Part shown: positions 8,096-11,544 of the stretch, piece by piece
Layout: each line of letters opens with the position of its first letter
Position numbering within the stretch: the stretch's first letter is position 1
Source: JBICHM01 sp043101835
GTDB taxonomy: Bacteria > Planctomycetota > Phycisphaerae > Phycisphaerales > UBA1924
Direction: 5' to 3'
DNA length: 11,544 nt
Assembly (NCBI GenBank): GCA_043101835.1
Contig: JBICHM010000111.1
Location: forward strand, 1 to 11,544
The notes under the pieces: generated by a model
Databases searched by the model: none
Seen by the model: the letters and a program-made list of their open reading frames with translations, nothing else
Told to the model about the DNA's origin: nothing
Made by a program: the position numbers and the translations under genes

Positions 8096-10099
8096 TCAGG
8101 CGTCGTCCACGGCCACCCGGCGCACCACCACGAAGGTGATGTCGTCGAGCTGGCGAGCGTTTGCGCAGAAGGCCTGCACGGCGTCGCGGATGGCGTCGCC
8201 GATCTCGCGGGCGCTGCGGTGGGCGTTGGCGCGGATGATCTCGTGGATGCGTTCCTTGCCGAACTGCTCCTCGTGCTCGTTCTGCGCCTCCCACACGCCG
8301 TCGGTGGAGGCCATGACGACGGCGCCGACGGGGAGCGATTCACACGTCGCTTCGGCGTACTCCTCGCCGGCCATGATGCCGAGGGGGAGGCCGCCTTCGT
8401 CGAGTTCGATGAAGTCGTCGGTGGTTGGGTCGTAGATGAAGGGCGGGTCGTGCCCGGCGGAGGCGAGGCGCAGCGTGCCCTGCGCGCCGTCGATCGTGAG
8501 CAGCACCATCGTCATGAACCTGGCGCCGCCGGTGACCTCGACGAGCAGATCGTTGAGATGGCCGAGGAGGGCGCCGAGGGAGCCGCTTTCGGTGCAGCGG
8601 CTGCGCAGGATGCCTCGCGCGGTCGCCATGAGCATCGCGGCGGCGATGCCGTGGCCCATGACATCGCCGACGACGAGCGCGGCGGTGGAGTTCGAGATGT
8701 CGGCGATCTCGAGATAGTCGTAGTAGTCGCCGCCGGTCTCGTCGCAGTAGGTGCTGTGGCCGGCGATATCGAGGCCGCGGACGGCGGGGGTGTCGGAGGG
8801 GAGCAGGCTCTGCTGCACGTCCATCGCCAGCGCGAGGGATTTGCGCAGCGCCATGCGGTCGCGCAGATCTGCGGTCATGCGGTTGATGTCGTCGGCGAGG
8901 GTCGCCAGTTCGCGCGCGTAGGCGAGTTCGATGTCGCTCTCGAGGTCGCCCTCGCCGATGCGACGCACGTGCTGCGAGAGCGTGACGAACGGGCGGACGA
9001 GCAGCGAGGCGATCAACAGGCCGAGGCCGAGTGCGCCGAGCGCGGCGCCGGCGGTGAACCATGCGCTGCGCCGCTGCCCCGCCGCGATCTCGGCCATGAA
9101 ATCCGACTCGGGGACGACGGTGACGATGGTCCAGTCGAGGCCGGAATCGTGCACGAAGGGCGAGGCGCGGAGCCACTGGGGCTCGTCGTCGATGCGGGTG
9201 ACGGCTTCGAAGTCGCGCGCGCCGGCGTCGGCCGCGTCGATGCGCCGGGCGGAGGCGAGAATCCAGCCCGCATCGCTCTCGCGCGCCAGGACGCGCTCGC
9301 CGCCGGCGGTGGCGACGGGCGCGCCGGTGGAGGAGGCGAGCAGGAAGCCTTCGCTGTCGTAGAGGTACGCGCGGCCGGTGCGTCCGATGCTGAGGTTGGC
9401 GAGGTAGCGGGAGATGTCCTGCAGGCTGAGGTCGGCGTCGATAACGCCGATGAGTTCGCCATCGTCGCCGAACCAGGGGGAGCCGAAGGCGACGCCGAGC
9501 GTCGGGGCCTGCTCGTCGGCGCCGCCGACCCAGAGGAAGGGCTCGGACCAGGCCGGGGCGCCTGCGCGTTTCGGCGCGAGGTACCACGGGCGAGTGCGCG
9601 GGTCGAGCGGGAAGGCGCCGCGCGGCTCGGTCTCGATGACGCCCTCGGCATTGACGCGATACTCGACGATGTTCTCGCCGGTCTGGTCGTCCTTGATGGC
9701 GTAGTAGAGGTGCTCATCATCGCCGGCGTAGCGGGCGACCCAGGTGCAGCGCCCGTCCTCGCCGCCCCAGGTGATCGCGCTGAGCGTGCCGAAGGCGCGG
9801 AACTGCTCTATGAGGACGGGCCCCCACTCGCGCGGCGCGGCGGGGTCGAAGCGTCCGCTCTCGAGAAGGGCCAGATTGGCGCGGTTCACGCGACCCGGCA
9901 TCTCGACGAGGGACCGGACATGCTCGCCGATGCGGTCGTGGATCTGCGCGAGCTGCTGCGAGGCGAGGCGCTCCACGGCGGCGCGCCCCTGCACGGCGCC
10001 GATGGTGATGAGCACGACCGAGACCAGCAGCACCGGCGCAGCGAGCAGCGCGGGGGCGGTCAGACGGATCGAGAGTCGCGAGAGGAGGCGATGCGGCAC
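8096..10099 (-). CDS. Membrane sensor phosphatase: dCache-HAMP-PP2C (SpoIIE/RsbU type)
   Basis: A 667-residue inner-membrane receptor whose cytosolic PP2C phosphatase probably dephosphorylates an anti-sigma-factor antagonist in response to an external ligand. Order: TM1 (about 17-37); extracytoplasmic dCache-like sensor (about 40-340) with RPWYLAPK (170-177) and GVIDADLSLQDISRYL (218-233); TM2 (about 347-368); HAMP (about 366-417, with RPF and EGDLESDI); helical linker with MDVQQSLLP (426-434), the usual lead-in to RsbU-type domains; PP2C (about 435-662). Metal-binding acidic residues are seen in GGDYYD (D458), GDVMGHG (D479), STDG (D600) and LDDITFVVV (D652/D653), so the enzyme looks active. 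The start is GTG (10097-10099): the next Met, at 67, would lose TM1. TACATT ends 6 nt before it, with no Shine-Dalgarno sequence. It lies 41 bp downstream of the dehydrogenase gene. No STAS antagonist, anti-sigma kinase or sigma factor is in the window. Confidence 0.95.
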   Translation of the reverse strand: MPHRLLSRLSIRLTAPALLAAPVLLVSVVLITIGAVQGRAAVERLASQQLAQIHDRIGEHVRSLVEMPGRVNRANLALLESGRFDPAAPREWGPVLIEQFRAFGTLSAITWGGEDGRCTWVARYAGDDEHLYYAIKDDQTGENIVEYRVNAEGVIETEPRGAFPLDPRTRPWYLAPKRAGAPAWSEPFLWVGGADEQAPTLGVAFGSPWFGDDGELIGVIDADLSLQDISRYLANLSIGRTGRAYLYDSEGFLLASSTGAPVATAGGERVLARESDAGWILASARRIDAADAGARDFEAVTRIDDEPQWLRASPFVHDSGLDWTIVTVVPESDFMAEIAAGQRRSAWFTAGAALGALGLGLLIASLLVRPFVTLSQHVRRIGEGDLESDIELAYARELATLADDINRMTADLRDRMALRKSLALAMDVQQSLLPSDTPAVRGLDIAGHSTYCDETGGDYYDYLEIADISNSTAALVVGDVMGHGIAAAMLMATARGILRSRCTESGSLGALLGHLNDLLVEVTGGARFMTMVLLTIDGAQGTLRLASAGHDPPFIYDPTTDDFIELDEGGLPLGIMAGEEYAEATCESLPVGAVVMASTDGVWEAQNEHEEQFGKERIHEIIRANAHRSAREIGDAIRDAVQAFCANARQLDDITFVVVRRVAVDDA

Positions 10100-10105
10100 C
10101 GGGCC

Positions 10106-10111
10106 AATGTA
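10106..10111 (-). promoter_or_regulatory. Candidate -10 box (TACATT) for the sensor phosphatase gene
   Basis: On the minus strand TACATT is followed by six bases (GGCCCG) and the GTG start. The matching box position at this non-ATG start helps to fix GTG as the real initiation codon. Confidence 0.5.
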
Positions 10112-10120
10112 GTCGAGGCT

Positions 10121-10134
10121 CGCCGCGCGCGGCG
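10121..10134. repeat. Perfect 14-bp GC palindrome after the dehydrogenase gene
   Basis: CGCCGCGCGCGGCG is self-complementary and lies 6 bp downstream of the dehydrogenase stop codon, between it and the phosphatase -10 box. No T-run follows. It may be a 3'-end hairpin. GC-only palindromes of this length also arise easily in GC-rich DNA, so functional meaning is uncertain. Confidence 0.4.
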
Positions 10135-10140
10135 CTGTTC

Positions 10141-11232
10141 TCAGTACCCGGCCTGCTTATCCACCACATTCAGCAGCGGCTCGCCGGCGTCGAAGCGGCG
10201 GATGTTCTCACGCAAGAGCGCGAAGGCGCGGTCGCGCGTGAGGTCGGCCACGCCGGCGACATGGGGGGTGATGATGACATTCGGCTCGCGCCAGAGCGGG
10301 TGGCCGGCGGGCAGCGGCTCGGGGTCGGTGACATCGAGGCCGGCGCCGGCGAGGCGGCCGGAACGCAGCGCGTCGAGCATGGCGTTGGTGTCGACGACGC
10401 GCCCGCGCGCGATGTTGATGAGGTAGGCGCCGGGTTTCATCGCGGCAAAGGCCGCGGCGTCGATGAGGTGCTCGGTCTCGGGGGTCAACGGCACGGCGAG
10501 GGCGACGACATCGGCCTCGGGCAGCATGGCCATGAGGTCGTCCGCGGTTCCCATGCGCTCGACCCAGTCAGGGCCCTGGGCGGCGCTGCGCCGAGTGGCG
10601 ATGATGCGCATGCCGAAGGCGTGGGCGCGCACACCGATCTCGGAGCCGATGCCGCCGAAGCCGACGACGAGCATGGTGCGCCCCTGGAGGGCGATGGGCT
10701 CGGTGTCGGGCAGGTCGCGGAGCCACCGCCCTTCGCGCTGCAGCGCGTCGTAGCCCCGCAGGCCTCGCGTAAGCGAGAGAAGCATGGCCATGGAGTGGTC
10801 GGCGATGGTTGGTCCGTGGGCCGCGCGCATGTTTGTGAGCACGATGCGGTCGTTGTTCACGAGGCCGTCGAGCGACATGTAGCGATCGACGCCGGCGCTG
10901 CGCGACTGCACCCAGACGAGGTTGGGCGCGCTCGCGAGAAACTCGGGCGTGACGAGGTGCGCATCAATCGCGTGCGCTCCGGCGGCGTGGTTGAGGACGG
11001 TCTCGCGCGTGAGGCCGTCGACGATGCGGACGCCCGGCGCCGCGGCGCGGAGGGCGGCGCGGTCGTCCGCCGACATGGCGCTGGCGAGGTAGACCAGTTC
11101 GCCGTCGCGCTCGGCCGGGGTTGCGACTCGCGCGCCGTCGAGGGAGCCGATGGCGGTGGGGTCGGGCTGGGCGAAGGCGGGGGCGGCAAGGGTCGCGAGT
11201 GCGACGACGACGCGAAGCGTTGTGTGGAGCAT
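10141..11232 (-). CDS. D-2-hydroxyacid dehydrogenase family protein with Sec signal peptide
   Basis: A 363-residue member of the NAD(P)-dependent D-isomer-specific 2-hydroxyacid dehydrogenase family, which interconverts 2-ketoacids and D-2-hydroxyacids. The Rossmann motif is V190-G-F-G-G-I-G196; catalytic residues are R276 (NIARGRVVD), E305 (TDPEP) and H324 (TPHVAG), so the active site is complete. The substrate-binding part begins at about 45 (GELVYLASAMS) and includes QSRSAGVDRY (109-118). Oddly, residues 1-21 (MLHTTLRVVVALATLAAPAFA) form a good Sec signal peptide with an A-F-A cleavage site and no twin arginine, which predicts export of an enzyme that normally works on cytosolic NAD(H). 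The next in-frame Met (53) would delete the first strand of the fold, and TATCCT lies 6 nt before the chosen ATG, so the start is favoured. It is upstream of the phosphatase on the same strand and divergent from the DUF1801-like gene. Substrate unknown. Confidence 0.93.
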   Translation of the reverse strand: MLHTTLRVVVALATLAAPAFAQPDPTAIGSLDGARVATPAERDGELVYLASAMSADDRAALRAAAPGVRIVDGLTRETVLNHAAGAHAIDAHLVTPEFLASAPNLVWVQSRSAGVDRYMSLDGLVNNDRIVLTNMRAAHGPTIADHSMAMLLSLTRGLRGYDALQREGRWLRDLPDTEPIALQGRTMLVVGFGGIGSEIGVRAHAFGMRIIATRRSAAQGPDWVERMGTADDLMAMLPEADVVALAVPLTPETEHLIDAAAFAAMKPGAYLINIARGRVVDTNAMLDALRSGRLAGAGLDVTDPEPLPAGHPLWREPNVIITPHVAGVADLTRDRAFALLRENIRRFDAGEPLLNVVDKQAGY

Positions 11233-11238
11233 GCGGTG

Positions 11239-11244
11239 AGGATA
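11239..11244 (-). promoter_or_regulatory. Candidate -10 box (TATCCT) for the dehydrogenase gene
   Basis: On the minus strand GG-TATCCT is followed by six bases (CACCGC) and the ATG. It is the best match to TATAAT among the start-adjacent boxes. There is no Shine-Dalgarno sequence and no clear -35. Confidence 0.55.
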
Positions 11245-11287
11245 CCGCGGCGGAGCGGTTTCCGACCCGATAGCGATCCCGAATCCG

Positions 11288-11293
11288 TACCAT
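11288..11293 (+). promoter_or_regulatory. Candidate -10 box (TACCAT) for the DUF1801-like gene
   Basis: TACCAT lies 38 nt before the ATG, in the 99-bp divergent gap. It gives a short leader with the GGAG ribosome binding site at 11320-11323. The arrangement closely resembles that of the GNAT gene, where the box is 37 nt before the start. Confidence 0.4.
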
Positions 11294-11331
11294 CGCCCTG
11301 ACGCATCGCCCCCTGACACGGAGTCGACGGC

Positions 11332-11496
11332 ATGGCCAAAAAACACGCGAAGCGATCGGACGAGACAGCGGCGGAGGCCGGCGCAGCGCTGGTCGCCGCG
11401 CGGATCGAGGCTCTGGACGACTGGCGGGGCGAGACGCTCGCGCGAGCCCGCGCGCTGATTCAGCAGGCGCGGCCGGCTGTCGTCGAGGAGGTGTAG
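11332..11496 (+). CDS. DUF1801-like protein, N-terminal part, interrupted by in-frame TAG
   Basis: The frame from ATG (GGAG 8 nt upstream) gives a Lys-rich start, then ALDDWRGETLARARALIQQA and RPAVVEEV, 54 residues before TAG at 11494-11496. From memory, DUF1801 proteins continue this block as VVEEVKWRKPSN. Here the codons after the stop read W-R-K-P-S-N in the same frame, so the TAG stands exactly where lysine (AAG) is expected: one A-to-T change. The rest of the family (about 70-100 more residues) would lie beyond the contig end. The stop is either a sequencing error in the low-coverage tip, next to the adapter remnant, or a true nonsense mutation. DUF1801 proteins are small YdhG-like proteins of unsettled function. 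The gene is divergent from the dehydrogenase. Confidence 0.7.
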   Translation: MAKKHAKRSDETAAEAGAALVAARIEALDDWRGETLARARALIQQARPAVVEEV

Positions 11497-11521
11497 TGGC
11501 GGAAGCCGTCGAACAAGATGC

Positions 11522-11544
11522 AGATAGGAAGAGCACACGTCTGA
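11522..11544. other. Illumina TruSeq adapter remnant (not genomic)
   Basis: The final 23 bases match the start of the TruSeq read-through adapter, whose core is GGAAGAGCACACGTCTGA, with a single mismatch at the fifth base (A instead of C). The match stops exactly at the window end. This is established knowledge of the adapter sequence. It marks the true contig end at or before base 11521. Confidence 0.93.

Noticed and set aside
8219..10426. 735-codon open frame on the plus strand opposite the sensor phosphatase
   Set aside because: It mirrors a gene with full domain and motif content on the minus strand. The translation is Ala/Gly/Glu/Val-rich, with no recognisable fold, as expected from antisense of GC-biased codons.
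11233..11538. Longer N terminus for the dehydrogenase (frame open to 11538)
   Set aside because: It would begin inside the adapter remnant, run antisense to the DUF1801-like gene and bury the signal peptide.

Overview
The window reads as GC-rich chromosomal DNA of a free-living bacterium, carrying nine protein genes and no mobile element, CRISPR array, tRNA or rRNA that I can see. The best taxonomic guess is a planctomycete of the Phycisphaerae type. This rests on an exported protein ending in the anchor pattern Pro-Thr-Pro, hydrophobic helix, five arginines (a PEP-CTERM variant common in that group), strong GC bias at third codon positions, and a start-site style in which a -10-like TANNNT box sits 6-8 nt before many start codons. 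The guess is an inference. The last 23 bases match the Illumina TruSeq adapter at 22 positions, so the right edge is very probably the end of an assembled contig, not genome sequence.

Layout from left to right: an ABC-F (Uup-like) ATPase on the minus strand, cut off by the left edge; a Rieske [2Fe-2S] mononuclear-iron oxygenase alpha subunit, also minus; divergently, a GNAT-fold acetyltransferase followed by a lipoprotein serine hydrolase of the beta-lactamase/DD-peptidase (S12) family, both plus; convergent with these, an 861-residue secreted beta-helix protein with a PEP-CTERM-like C terminus (minus). Divergent from that, across a 140-bp AT-rich promoter region with a 12-nt A/T tract, is a DUF1579 protein (plus). 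Next, minus, come a membrane dCache-HAMP-PP2C (SpoIIE/RsbU-type) sensor phosphatase and, upstream of it, a D-2-hydroxyacid dehydrogenase with a Sec signal peptide. Finally the start of a DUF1801-like gene (plus) runs into the contig end and is interrupted by an in-frame TAG.

The genes do not form an evident pathway. Neighbours on the same strand are separated by 41-52 bp, and nearly every gene appears to have its own -10 box, so this looks like a set of single-gene transcription units, not an operon. A shared theme is the cell envelope and its surroundings: a surface or exported beta-helix protein, a lipoprotein hydrolase, a membrane sensor phosphatase and an apparently exported dehydrogenase.

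I do not see a new multi-gene system. The observations most worth a second look are the repeated start-adjacent -10 boxes (predicted leaderless mRNAs), the signal peptide on an otherwise intact NAD-dependent dehydrogenase, the homopolymer tract placed where an UP element would lie in front of the beta-helix gene, and the adapter remnant plus suspicious stop codon at the right edge.
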